From: Gonatopus flavifemur
Taxonomy: Eukaryota; Arthropoda; Insecta; Hymenoptera; Dryinidae
Reading direction: 5' to 3'
Assembly: GCA_018340375.1 (NCBI GenBank)
Contig: JAFFJZ010000020.1
Location: 2,046,001 to 2,110,000, forward strand
DNA length: 64,000 nucleotides
Shown here: piece by piece, positions 21,663 through 31,795 of the stretch
Numbering within the stretch: position 1 is the first letter of the stretch
How the letters are laid out: the number at the start of each line of letters is the position of its first letter
The notes under the pieces: model-generated
What the model was told of the DNA's origin: nothing
Seen by the model: the letters and a program-made list of their open reading frames with translations, nothing else
Databases searched by the model: none
Translations under genes and position numbers: made by a program

Positions 21663-22739
21663 ATTCTCATGAACATCACGAGAAATTCAAATAGTCGCAT
21701 GAAGTATTCAACTCGTTGGTGAATTTATCATATCGTTTTCTGTACAGTGATGCAGTAAATCTGGTAGCAGTGTATTTTCCATATACATAAGTGTTATGTC
21801 AAAGTTGAAAATATGAATTATAGATATCCTATTCAATTTGAGGAATCGACAAATGTTTCCTAAGACGAGAAAATTTGATTCCATATTTTATCAATAACTA
21901 TCGATGATAATTTGAATTTTGAAATTATACTCTTCTTTCCCAGAACTGCATAAAATTTATTTGTTACCCACAGGGAGGTAGATTCGCTAGAAAATACGTT
22001 GAAAATGATCAAACATATTATCACGCCGAACTGATGATTATTATATAACGAATTTCGTCAGCACGGAGATGTGGATCTACAATCCACAGTAAATCCATCA
22101 CAGCAATTACATAACGATTGAATCTTGACTGGGTGATGGGTTTGTAAATTTGATCTGCAGGAATCATAGTCAGCTAGATAAATAATTGAGGGAAAAATGT
22201 TAGTTGAGGTTCCAAATGGATTGACCGTGCGACAACTACACTGCTCTAGCTGACGATCTTTTTCCCACTGAATAATCACCTGACGATCATTTTTATGCTT
22301 CAAATGAATCAAGCAATCATGCATCCCAATCTCATGCGGGCTAAGATAACTTTGTTTTTTTTTTATTCAACTGTATACGAGTAGCTGACGTATAAGCCCC
22401 TCTTCACCACGCGGCTGATTATTTTTTCGTGACACTATATCATGTGAATAACTTGTAGAAAAATTTGTGAATGGTATAAGATGACTTTTAGAAAATCATT
22501 TTTTTCCAAATTCATATGCTCGTAGCTACCACCCCCACCACAATGCATCCAGCTGACGTGCATTTCAAGTACGAGTGTTACAAGATCTTTGAAAGAATGT
22601 AGAAATTAGCCGGTATGAAATCACTGAAAAAAAGTGACGCTGCCTCTCGGACTATTAGGATCTAGGAACTTTCATGTTATTCCCGATAAATTGGAATTAT
22701 TCAACCAATTGACCTATAGCATCCATACAATGTGTTGGA

Positions 22740-23580
22740 CGAATGGGCAAGGTGAGGGATAGCATCGGCGGGTGTGCGGGATGGACCGAGCAGTTTTGTA
22801 TACTCGTCGGTGTGATTCTCGAGCCTTTGTCTGGGTTCCGATTTTTCGGCTCGAGGAGTCCCGAGGGTCGACGATTGATGGGCTGGCAATGACGAGGAAC
22901 GAGGAGTCGTCGATCGTCGCTGATAGGAGACACACGTTTCTGCTTTTCTCTCGCTTGCTACTGCTTTCGCGCGCTTTGCCTACTCTTCTCTGCTTGTACA
23001 GCTTACAATTTTGTAATCGCTTCTCGCGAAGTGTTTTAGCAAAAATACAGATTCTAGTGTTAGTTACACTCGTGTTTTTTCTCTTGCATGTGCACGACTT
23101 CGTTTCTTCACTCAACCGTGACGATCTCGGATTCCCTCGTCATTCCTCTGCTCTACTCTCTCCATTCCTCCTATATCTTCAATTCATCTTTCCCTATCAT
23201 CTTTCCATCATTTTCGAACTTCACCCTCGCTTTTCATCTGGTCCTTCGAGCCGGATCGTCACGTTGAGTATTTCTTGCATCGTGTGAATGCGTTTCGGGG
23301 TGAAATTCGCGAGTTCTGTGCGAATCTCTTTGTTCTCTGTGCTTCTCCTCTTTCCCCGCCTCGCTTTTGAGTCGGTGGCGTCACGACATCTTGGCGCGCA
23401 TTCTTCGTTTCGGGCCGCTCTTTGCCCCGCTGGAACCGCATCTGCAAGCTCTTCCTGCTCTTGCCTCCGCGCTTCGTCTGTCCAAGAACTGCTGTTTCTC
23501 CTGCCGTCGCATCTTCAATTCATCTTTCCTATCATTTTCTTATCATTTTCGAACTTCACCCTCGCTTTTCACAATGTAAA
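22740..23580. other. GC/CpG-rich patch, unidentified
   Basis: Unlike its surroundings, this stretch is rich in CG dinucleotides (CTCGTCGGTG, GGTCGACGATTG, CGTCGATCGTCGC, TCTTGGCGCGCA). It contains a ~70-bp direct repeat: TCTTCAATTCATCTTTCC... to CTTCACCCTCGCTTTTCA at ~23174-23241 and again at ~23511-23572. Open frames run on both strands, as expected from base composition, and none resembles a known protein. It could be a host promoter/5' untranslated region or the core of an unrecognised TE. No decision possible from sequence alone. Confidence 0.4.
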
Positions 23581-24433
23581 AGTGAATTGGATATTTCTTA
23601 TGGAAACCCACAAAATCTCCAATTTCATCAACTTTCTTATGAATTCCAATAGATCGAGATTACCGAAAATTCCGGTCAAAATCAATTTTTTCAATGAAAT
23701 AACAGAAATTCTGAAACTGAATTGGATATCTATCATACAAACCCCTGGATGTTCAGATATGTAAACATTCCTATTATTTCGAATGAATTCGAATGTTGGA
23801 ATGATTCAACTGAAACCCATTGAGGAATAAAATCTATACATTCTGGAATTGAATTGGATATTCCCCATACAAATCCATCACCAATTCAGTTCGAAGAGTT
23901 TCTCCTCTAGTTCCAATAGATCGAGGTTAAAAAAACTTCCGATGAAAACCGTGTGCTTCATGAGATGAAAAAAATTTCAAAGATCCAACCAGATATTCCT
24001 CATACAAACCGATAGATCACGTTGAGACCTAATAATTCCAATAAAACACATTTTTCAAAGAATAAATCCTCGATTCAATGCTATAGATAATAAGTTCCAA
24101 TTGAGTCCTATTTATGTTGAATTCGTACTTGAGGCTTTCCGTCTGACCCTGTTGATTCCGATTAATTCTGAATCGGTTTCTATCGGATGCTATAGAATTT
24201 TTCAACCGGGATACAATAGGTTCTACGTGCCCTAAGTTGCTCCAATTTGTCCCAAACCAATCAATTTGTTTCTATAAGTGGGAATAACTGATCCGAAATG
24301 TCGTAGAGCAACTTGGAGCAACTTGGAGCGCGCTAAACGAACGTAGCTAGAGTAAGTTCAGATTCTTAACTCGATTATAAATCAGACATTTTTAGTATTT
24401 AACAAACGTGCAAAAAATCTATTTATATCGCAG

Positions 24434-24660
24434 GCGTTCGAAATTCGAAGAAATATTGAGCGAGAGTAGCAGCGAAGAAATTGAAAGTGGCGAAGATCAA
24501 GATCAAGAAAATGAATCTCCAGCTGCGGGACAAGTTGAGAATAGACCTACTTCTACTACAACCACTGACAATACTTTCTCTTCAAGTACCACAAATTTGA
24601 AAGCAGTAGGCACAAGTATTATCACTGATTCCCTCAGTACCACATCGGATAATGACTTGG
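24434..24660 (+). CDS. Candidate host exon, acidic/Ser-Thr-rich
   Basis: A possible internal exon of 227 bp: acceptor TTTATATCGCAG before it and donor G|GTGAGAAT after it. The frame codes RRSKFEEILSESSSEEIE, then SGEDQDQENESPAAG and a Thr/Ser stretch (RPTSTTTTDNTFSSSTT). It has no ATG of its own. The codon usage looks more coding-like than the surrounding AT-rich DNA. No matching neighbouring exons were recognised, and low-complexity acidic protein can arise by chance or from a decayed TE ORF1. Function not assignable. The next 300 bp (24661-24960) shows nothing. Confidence 0.3.
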
Positions 24661-24960
24661 TGAGAATTTTGCTATTTTTCATGCATATTTGCATCATACT
24701 TGTCCTGGTGATGGAATTTATCTAGAAATCACTCAAGTTGGCCTCTCTCCTAAAAACTGGGAGAAGTCAGGGAATTTGTGATGCCAGGGAAAATCAGGGA
24801 CAGGTCAAGAAATTTTTATGAATCCCTTAAAATATTTATCGATTCAAACCATAATTTGGTCAAATTCTTATTTGTAAAATTCGAAAACTGAATAATGAAA
24901 GTCTTTATTTATTCTTCATTCTGATGCTGTTGAAGAATTTGATATTAATATCTTTTTCTT

Positions 24961-25110
24961 AGATGTTGAAGTTCAAATCGTGCATAGAAACGAAAGGAAA
25001 ATTCAAAATCTGAGGAATCTTCCGTGTTTATACTCTCAAATTGACTCCTTGGGACTGGGAACATCGTTTAGAGAATGTATCCCAAGGTTTTCGGTCGTCA
25101 ACAGCTAAGT
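24961..25110 (+). repeat. Dispersed repeat, pair with 2455-2620
   Basis: Related in the same orientation to 2455-2620 (CATAGAAACGAA, ATTCAAA, CTCAAATTGACTCCT, AACATCGTTTAGAG). 25111-26100 shows no gene or clear repeat. Confidence 0.5.
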
Positions 25111-26107
25111 ATCTCATTATTCAGTAACCAATTCGTTCCAATAAACGATTCAAACTTCAGCAACATTTTTCTTACGGCAAAATCCGTACTCCAGAAATAC
25201 TCCTTTCTCGTGTCTTAAATATGGTTAGATGAGTCTCAAAGCTGTGTATTAATAATTCCATGAGAACTATTGAATGCTGTTCAATAATGTCAAGACATAG
25301 TCGGAATAAAGATTGAGTTTTGATATTCTATTATTGTGAAATAAAGAACCTTCCTTGATTTATTGTCATCAAATCGAACGCTTTTACAGTGGAATACAAT
25401 GAAATTCAATAATCATTTTGAAAAACCTCAACGAAATGTCAGATTAAATTTCATGACACTTCAGCATCATTCAAAGCAATTCAACAGTTTCCAGTACCTA
25501 TCGATGAAATCTTTATGGAGATACTAGCATACCGACTAGGTCAACATTTTTTGGTAAGAATTCTCCCAACTGGATTCATAAAAGGTATGTTGCTGAAGTT
25601 TCATGAATCGTTTTGAAACAAAATGGTCCTCGAATGACGGAGTATTCAGCTGTTGAAGAACCAAAGTCTCACATTAGATTCTTCGAAGGATGTTTGTAGT
25701 TGCAAAAAGTTAGCTCGAGAAGATCAACACCGATAATTTATCAGATTTTGGGAGTTCACACTTTTGTTTCGTTTCCATAAATTAGCTTCCATAAAGGAGC
25801 ATAAAAAGCTCTGAAATTTTTAGCAAATAATCTTGAGTACTTCTTCTATTGCTGTATGGAGCCCGAATTTTGGGTTTCGAAAAAAAATTTTTTCTCAGTT
25901 GGAAAATTCTTATCGAGAAAATGTTTATTCAGTCGATACGCTGTGAACTCCTTCGGCCTCGGAGAATCATCGTTGAAAACTTCAGATTTTCTAATGGATC
26001 CAGTTCCGAGTATTTTGGTGCGAAAAAACGTGCTCGGATGATAACTGTAGTATTCTCTCAAGGGGAGATGATGAGTAACAGTGGAATGAGACTTTTTAGG
26101 TAGTATT

Positions 26108-26180
26108 AAGGGGATACTGGCGTCGGTATCGGATCTCTCTTTCTGTCCAATCAATTGTTACCGACGCTGGTATCCCCTTG
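26108..26180. repeat. Palindrome with 21-bp arms
   Basis: AAGGGGATACTGGCGTCGGT at the left pairs with ACCGACGCTGGTATCCCCTT at the right, two mismatches, ~30-bp loop. Looks like a very short MITE; TTAAG / TTGAG at the borders. Confidence 0.6.
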
Positions 26181-26238
26181 AGCATCATGAAAGATAGTTT
26201 TGCGTACAACGGAAGAATTTTCTTGTAACAATCAAGTA

Positions 26239-26522
26239 CCCAGACAGCCCACAAGAATCCCAAATGGATTCTGAAGGAAGAAATCTTGAAGAACTCTTTT
26301 AGAATACAAAATGTTCTGAGAGTTTGAAAAGAATTCACTTCGTCAGAGATTTGCGAGTTCCGTTGAAATGTTCAATGAAGTCTCATAGAATTTTAACTGA
26401 ACTCGCAAATGTCTGATGAACCGAATTCTTTTGAAACTCTTTTGGAACACCTCGTGTTCTAAAAGAGTTCTTCAAGAGTCCTTTTTTCAGAATTCATTTG
26501 AGATCCTTGTGTGCTGTCTGAG
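26239..26522. mobile_element. Palindromic MITE, 284 bp, TA TSD
   Basis: Ends CCCAGACAGCCCACAAG and CTTGTGTGCTGTCTGAG are inverted, flanked by TA at 26237-26238 and 26523-26524. Arms of ~130 bp with words GATTCTGAA, GAAGAACTCTTTTAGAA and AAAAGAATTC. A diverged relative lies at ~29296-29560 inside the hAT element (GCACACCAGAATCCC, AAATGAATTCTGAA). TA targets suggest mobilisation by a Tc1/mariner-type enzyme. Confidence 0.75.
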
Positions 26523-27049
26523 TAACGAAGGGATAATCGAAAATTCTTCCAAACATTTCTGTACAACCTGAAAATGTACACTGAGAATACTCTTTAGTTG
26601 TGTCAACTAAAAAATTTTGGTATTATCGTGTCATTCACACGACTTTATTTTCCAATTGGAAATATCCCGTGGAATGACCCATATATAGTAAGAAGTATAA
26701 AGTTGAGGAAATTCAATGTTGCGGTGCAATCTCATTTTTTCAGTTCATACGACTCGCAAGAGTTGACGGAGTAACCCCGCTGCTTAGCAGTAAGGTTTTT
26801 GAATAGAATGGCTCCACCCATCACAAACGAAGCGTGATTCTATCCATTCGGTACAATTATATGTTCCCATTTCGGGAAATGTACAAAAGTATTATGAGTA
26901 AAAGAGATACGTGAAAATAACAATTATGAACCCATACACTTTCATGATCATACATTCGCGGGGGAGTGAGAAGCCATTTATTTTGCTATTTTCATACGAA
27001 GTTTCACTAGTAATTTGAAGAAAAAATTCACCTCCCTACTAGGTTGTAG

Positions 27050-27470
27050 ACTTGAGATATCAGTACTTTCCCAAATACATAAATTTTGTTCGAAAATGAT
27101 AAAATTCAAAGGACAAAGTTGTCGTACATTTTTTTTCCATCGACTTCCGATTCTTCATGTATTTTTCCTTGGAATCTACATGATTGACTTGTAGCAACTA
27201 CAAATTTTCAGAAGACAATGTCCCATAGTGCGTGAGGAATTGATTCTTTCATCAAACGGTATGGTTTTTCGTGAACGTGCTCGATTAAGTCATAAGGATA
27301 CAAATTCAAATATTCGAAAATTCATTGAGGAAAAAACCATTAGCCCTAATGAAATGTTCTTGAGACCTGAATTAGGGTAAATGTACCAAGTTTCATCGAA
27401 ATCCGAGGTGGTGGGTCACAAAATTGGAAAATTTTGATCGATATGACATGGAATGACCCAATATGAATTC
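27050..27470 (+). repeat. Dispersed repeat, pair with 15690-16080
   Basis: Same blocks and order as at 15690-16080, ending ATGGAATGACCC. Flanks 26525-27040 and 27471-27820 hold no gene that I can see, apart from a GTGGAATGACCC end at 26683. Confidence 0.7.
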
Positions 27471-27839
27471 TTCCTGAACACTAAGGTGTTAAAGAAGATG
27501 AATTTGAGTTCAAAGTATTTGTAATGAATTTATTTTACTCTCAAACTGGAGCTCTCTGTTGAGATTCTTTTGCTATCTGGGATAGAGTGAGAATAGAAAT
27601 ATAATTCAGCTTGAAGAACAACGAGAGTGATCAAACTTTTGAAAAGATCTTTTCAGAATCAATCGCATTTCCAGTTCTTTTGGTCAGACAAAGCTGTAGT
27701 TATGCTATATGCATCATTATCTTGATGATAATCTCATTTATAACATATATATACATATAATATTCCGAAATATCTTTACTCTCGAATACTTCATGGTTTA
27801 TCAGATATCCGTATTTGTATGTAATCTTTTATTTATTTT

Positions 27840-28560
27840 CCTCCGGCGCCCACTGACGTCGCTTGTGGGTTCCGCCCACCCCTACGATCTCTCCTCCCTT
27901 CTCAACTTATTTACACTACTTTATCCTGAACTTTAACTTGATACTATCCTGACCCCTACATTATTCCACACTCACGCGAGAAAGAGAACACTCATCCTCC
28001 CCCGACTCTGTCTCACCATTCTCCCCTCCCTCCACATTCCCTCATCACCCCTCTCGTCCTCCCCCAGAATCTCCCTTACCCTCTCATCTAGCCCTACTTC
28101 TCCCCTCCCTGTGCACCTCTCCAAAACATTATCTCATTCCTCAACCTCCCCCCTACATACCCCACATAACCTCTGATCTTCCTCCTCCCAATATCTTCCA
28201 CCCCTCATCCAATCCCCCATTCTGAACCCAGCTATCCTTCTCGCCCATTTCACCCCTTCATACACCCTCAAGTACCTTGGAATTCCTCCCCCCATTATGG
28301 TTCTATACCATCTATTATACCTCCTTTATCCTCGATCTCCTCTCCTCTATCCTCTTCTTTCTATCCCTCTCTTCGAATTCCCCCCAGCCCACCCCTCACC
28401 TCCACCTCACTCCAACTCTCCTTCCTCCATTCTCCTCTAGTCAATCCCTCCTTTCTTCTTCCCAAATCTCTCCTGCCGTTCTTCCCTTTATCTCCCTCCA
28501 GCATCTTACTGCTATCTCTCCCGCCACTCCCCTTCCCAATTTTCCCTCGTACCTCTACGC
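27840..28560 (-). pseudogene. LINE-A ORF2, C-terminal Cys-rich region
   Basis: The minus strand reads GGGIPRYLRVYEGVKWARR, FRMGDWMRGGRYWEEED, then LCGVCRGEVEE and VLERCTG: a C-x2-C..C arrangement like the C-terminal zinc-knuckle of this LINE group. Frameshifts and stops are frequent. Upstream it is cut by the hAT element at 28561; the octamer CTCTACGC marks the joint. Confidence 0.7.
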
Positions 28561-30065
28561 CAGTGTTGCCAGAATTTTCCCCTCAGATTCCCCAATTCTG
28601 ATGGACGAAATCCCCACAAAATCCCCAATTTTCACACTGAATCCCCAAAAAATGCCCGAAATTTTATTTTTCAAATTGGTTCATATGTAGTCTTATATGA
28701 GTCTTTTTTACTAGGGATAAAGCATTTCAAAATGTACGTTGAAAATTGTTCAAGTTGTTTAGAGAACTTGATTGCAATATATATATATATATATAGATAT
28801 TGAATAATTCTCTAGACATTCATTCCAAAATTTGATAGATATGATAAACCCTATGATATAGCCAGTGTTGCCAGAATTTTTTCCTCAGATTCCCCAATTC
28901 TGATGAACAAAATCCCCACAAAATCCCCAATTTTCACATTGATTCCCCAAAAAATCCCAAAAATTTTATTTTTCAAATTTTCCGCCAAAATAATTAATTT
29001 TTTCCGCCTTGAGCATACAATCTTAGACAATTGAACTTTATTTCTTTGTTTTATGTATCTCAAGTATTGCTGTTACAAAAGAAAAGTGACTTATCTGATA
29101 AATGTACGGCAAATACATAATAATCCAAATAAAACATTTGTTGAAAGTGAAGGAAGAATAATATATTGATGAGAAGTATAAAAAAGAGCTAACTGATCAA
29201 CTGATGGTATAGTGGGAGGATCTAATCCGTTTTCTTTCAATTTCATCAAATTAAGAACACCTTCGAATGAATTCTGATTGTGATTATAATATTTACCTGA
29301 ATAGCACACCAGAATCCCAAATGAATTCTGAAAGAAAAGTTCTTGATAACTTTTGCAGAATACGACGAGTTCTCAAAAAGTTTCGAAAAGAATTCGATTC
29401 ATCAAACATTTCCTCTTGAAATTCTATAGGAGTTCTTTGAGAATTCTAACGGCACTCGCAAATGTTTGACAAATCAAATTGTTCTTGGCCTTCTTGGTGG
29501 GAATTTTTTGAATTTCAAAAGAGTTCGAGAAAAGTTTTCTCTTCATAATTTAAGAACAGTTTCCTACTTGTCAGTAATAAATAAATAAATAAATGATTCT
29601 ATAATGATTTTTGTGTATTACCTAGGGGGTTTCAGTACATAAGGGAATTATTTTTCCATAAAAAATGAATTTTCTCCTTGCTTTGAGGGGGTATTTTGTA
29701 GGGATCATGGTTTCGTCCGTGTAACAGAAATCATTAGTTCTCTAGAGAATTCTCACAAAATTATTTTATAATATGTTCTTGAAGAACTCTCAAAGAATTC
29801 CAAAACCTATTAAATAAGAAGTTAATTAGAAGAGTTATTTTCGATTGATTCACGAACTTCTGTACTATCTGAGCAGTTACGTTACGAAATTGTTTGACTG
29901 TACCCTTAGTTTCTAAATGTTTCAGTTCTAACAGAATTCCCCAAATCTCCCCAATTTTTCCATGATTCCCCACAAAATCCCCTCATTTTCACGTTCCCCA
30001 ATTCCTCCCCACACTGCCTTGAAAATCCCCACATTTGGGGAATTCCCCACCATCTGGCAACACTG
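28561..30065. mobile_element. hAT element, non-autonomous, 1,505 bp
   Basis: Ends CAGTGTTGCCAGAATTTT and CATCTGGCAACACTG are classic hAT-type inverted repeats, with the 8-bp target duplication CTCTACGC at 28553-28560 and 30066-30073. The subterminal DNA is rich in TTCCCC(A)AA and ATCCCCA words. A second copy of the left 120 bp starts at 28863, so the left end is duplicated or a relative is nested. No transposase remains. An AT microsatellite (28776-28796) and (AAAT)n (29580-29598) lie inside. Confidence 0.9.
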
Positions 30066-30469
30066 CTCTACGCCTTTTGTCTGAAACCCACCCTCATCTT
30101 GTCTTTCTTACCCTCCTCTTACTTGTCCTCTCTCGCCATATATCCTGGCGGCCTTCAGTCCAATCCTAATATCCATCTCGAATATTTTTCCTGCATTCCT
30201 TCCAATCCCTTCCTCTCCTTCCACCCCCATATCTCCGCCCCATGATCCAATACCGTCCCCAATAGCCTATCCCATATCTATAACCTCCTTCTCCAATCCG
30301 CTCCAGAGTTCCTCTCCCCTATCCCCCATACTTTCTTCATCACCACATTCCCTTCCTCAGCCTTTCTCTTATCATTCCTTCCTGTCTTTCATTACTTCGG
30401 ATCACATACCCTAAATATAGATATTCCTTGACCTTCTCCACTACTTTTCCCCACTCCCATGTTATGATA
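30066..30469 (-). pseudogene. LINE-A ORF2, region after the RT palm
   Basis: The minus strand reads VVEKVKEYLYLGYVIRSNER, QEGMIRERLRKGNVVMKKVW, then GAEIWGWKER and MQEKYSRWILGLD. This YLGY..GAEIWGW series follows the palm domain in LINE reverse transcriptases. Stops and frameshifts are present. It continues the frame broken at 34080, which shows that 30470-34079 is an insertion. Confidence 0.8.
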
Positions 30470-30948
30470 TGAGGTTTCGACAAAGACGAAGTCAAAACCT
30501 CGGGTCATACGTAAATTCGAACTTTCCCAATCGGAGTGGCTCGATGGAGGGAGTAGGTGGGTCCCGCTCGGTTCTAAGCTATGAGAAAATTTATTCCCAC
30601 TACGCATTCCCAGCTAGATGTTGGTTATGTTTATGATGCAATCAGAGTTGAAATCGAAATAAACAAGCAAGTGGCTATGGTTCAGAAGAGAGATTTATTA
30701 TTGAATGGAAAAAGAATGATTTTTCTTCTATAACCGAGAATCAAATCACAGTCCGAGTGAATTCGGATTTACAATATGAGTATACACTTTTCATTGATTC
30801 GAACCAAGATAATGCGAATTTAGAGAGAAGGATACCTCGATGAGAGTGTAATCAATGTGAATTTATTGATGAGTAGAAGGAAAAATAATTCAAAGTTATA
30901 GGCTTACCATGTTGGGAAAGAAAGCAATGTTTCAGGTCACTCTTTCCT

Positions 30949-31004
30949 GCTCTCTCTCTCTCTCTCTCTCTCCCTCTCTCTCTCTCTTTCTTTCCCCCCC
31001 CCCC
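30949..31004. repeat. (CT)n microsatellite and C run
   Basis: Continuous CTCTCT with single interruptions followed by ten Cs. Simple repeat within the unclassified insertion; the sequence either side (30610-30940, 31010-31790) shows no gene. Confidence 0.9.
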
Positions 31005-31795
31005 TGGGATGGGATTGAAGAAAACAGCGTAGCCTACTCGCGAAAATCGGGTTCTTTAAAACTCAAGCGAAGTTAAAGAAGTAAATATATTAAATTGAAA
31101 TTCTGAAAAGGAGAATTTCTCATACTACAAAGTCGCGATTCAGAATACTTTCTAGGCACAACTGAGGGAGAAGACACGAGTTGAGAATTCGTACCGATTG
31201 AGAAATTTGAAACAATTAAAATCAATCGCAGTCGCCGTGAAACCTTCCGAGGGCACACTTTAACGTTGTTTCATAACCGTGGAACAAAAAACTTGACGCG
31301 AGTTTACTGCAAACGTTCCTTCGTTTCCACCCCCTCACAAATAGGACGGAATATGTCGCGATCTTTGTTGATTAGTTTAGGATAACTATACGGGAGCGAA
31401 TCTCTCGATTCCTCCATGTCCGTTCTATTCATGTGCTCGCACCTTTCGGTGGGAAACACGCCATATCCCATTCTTGAGGAGTTTTCCACCGATTCGTCTA
31501 TTTGATATTGTCGATCAGCGATTCATTTAGGGGGAGAAAGAGAGAGTGGTTGTCATGTTGCGAAGAAGACAGTGGAAGAAACTCTTCCACCTGGGATTTA
31601 CCTCGGGTTCAACGCCTCTGCAACACGCTGCATCGAGACTTGCATCGATGTGGATATCGGTGTGCGGTTGATCACGTCGAATTCTCTGTCCACTCAGCGG
31701 ATTCTTACTCATTATTCTTCCAGAAACGAATGTTTCTTTTGATTTGAGGTGCATTATATTAACGATTTCTACTAATGGAAGCAATTTAGATTATA

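Larger units (their letters stand above)
19981..22654. mobile_element. Harbinger-like non-autonomous element, TTA TSD
   Basis: Flanked by TTA on both sides (19978-19980, 22655-22657). Ends CAGTCCGGGAGGTAGCGTC and GACGCTGCCTCTCGGACTA are inverted repeats. Longer diverged inverted arms cover about 20130-20510 and 22110-22490 (shared words CCATCACCCAGTCAA, TACGTCAGCTACTCGTAT, TTTCTACAAGTTATT). A TTA duplication is characteristic of PIF/Harbinger. No transposase; the interior (20.55-22.0 kb) holds smaller MITEs and otherwise nothing recognisable. Confidence 0.7.
16293..24210. mobile_element. CCCTGG-type composite repeat region
   Basis: Left end CCCTGGTTAGAAAATCCGAT at 16293, right end TTTTTCAACCGGG near 24210, with typical AATCCGATTAAATCC and CCGATTCAGAATT text at 16.3-16.8, 17.1-17.5, 19.6-19.9 and 23.6-24.2 kb. 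Between them sit a DD41D transposon, a Harbinger-like element and a GC-rich patch. The ends do not share a target duplication (AC left, AT right), so this may be one old element with insertions or several overlapping fragments. Confidence 0.4.

Noticed and set aside
22772..23287. 171-codon plus-strand frame in the GC-rich patch
   Set aside because: Opposite-strand frames of similar length exist, no motif is recognisable and CpG-rich DNA is stop-poor.
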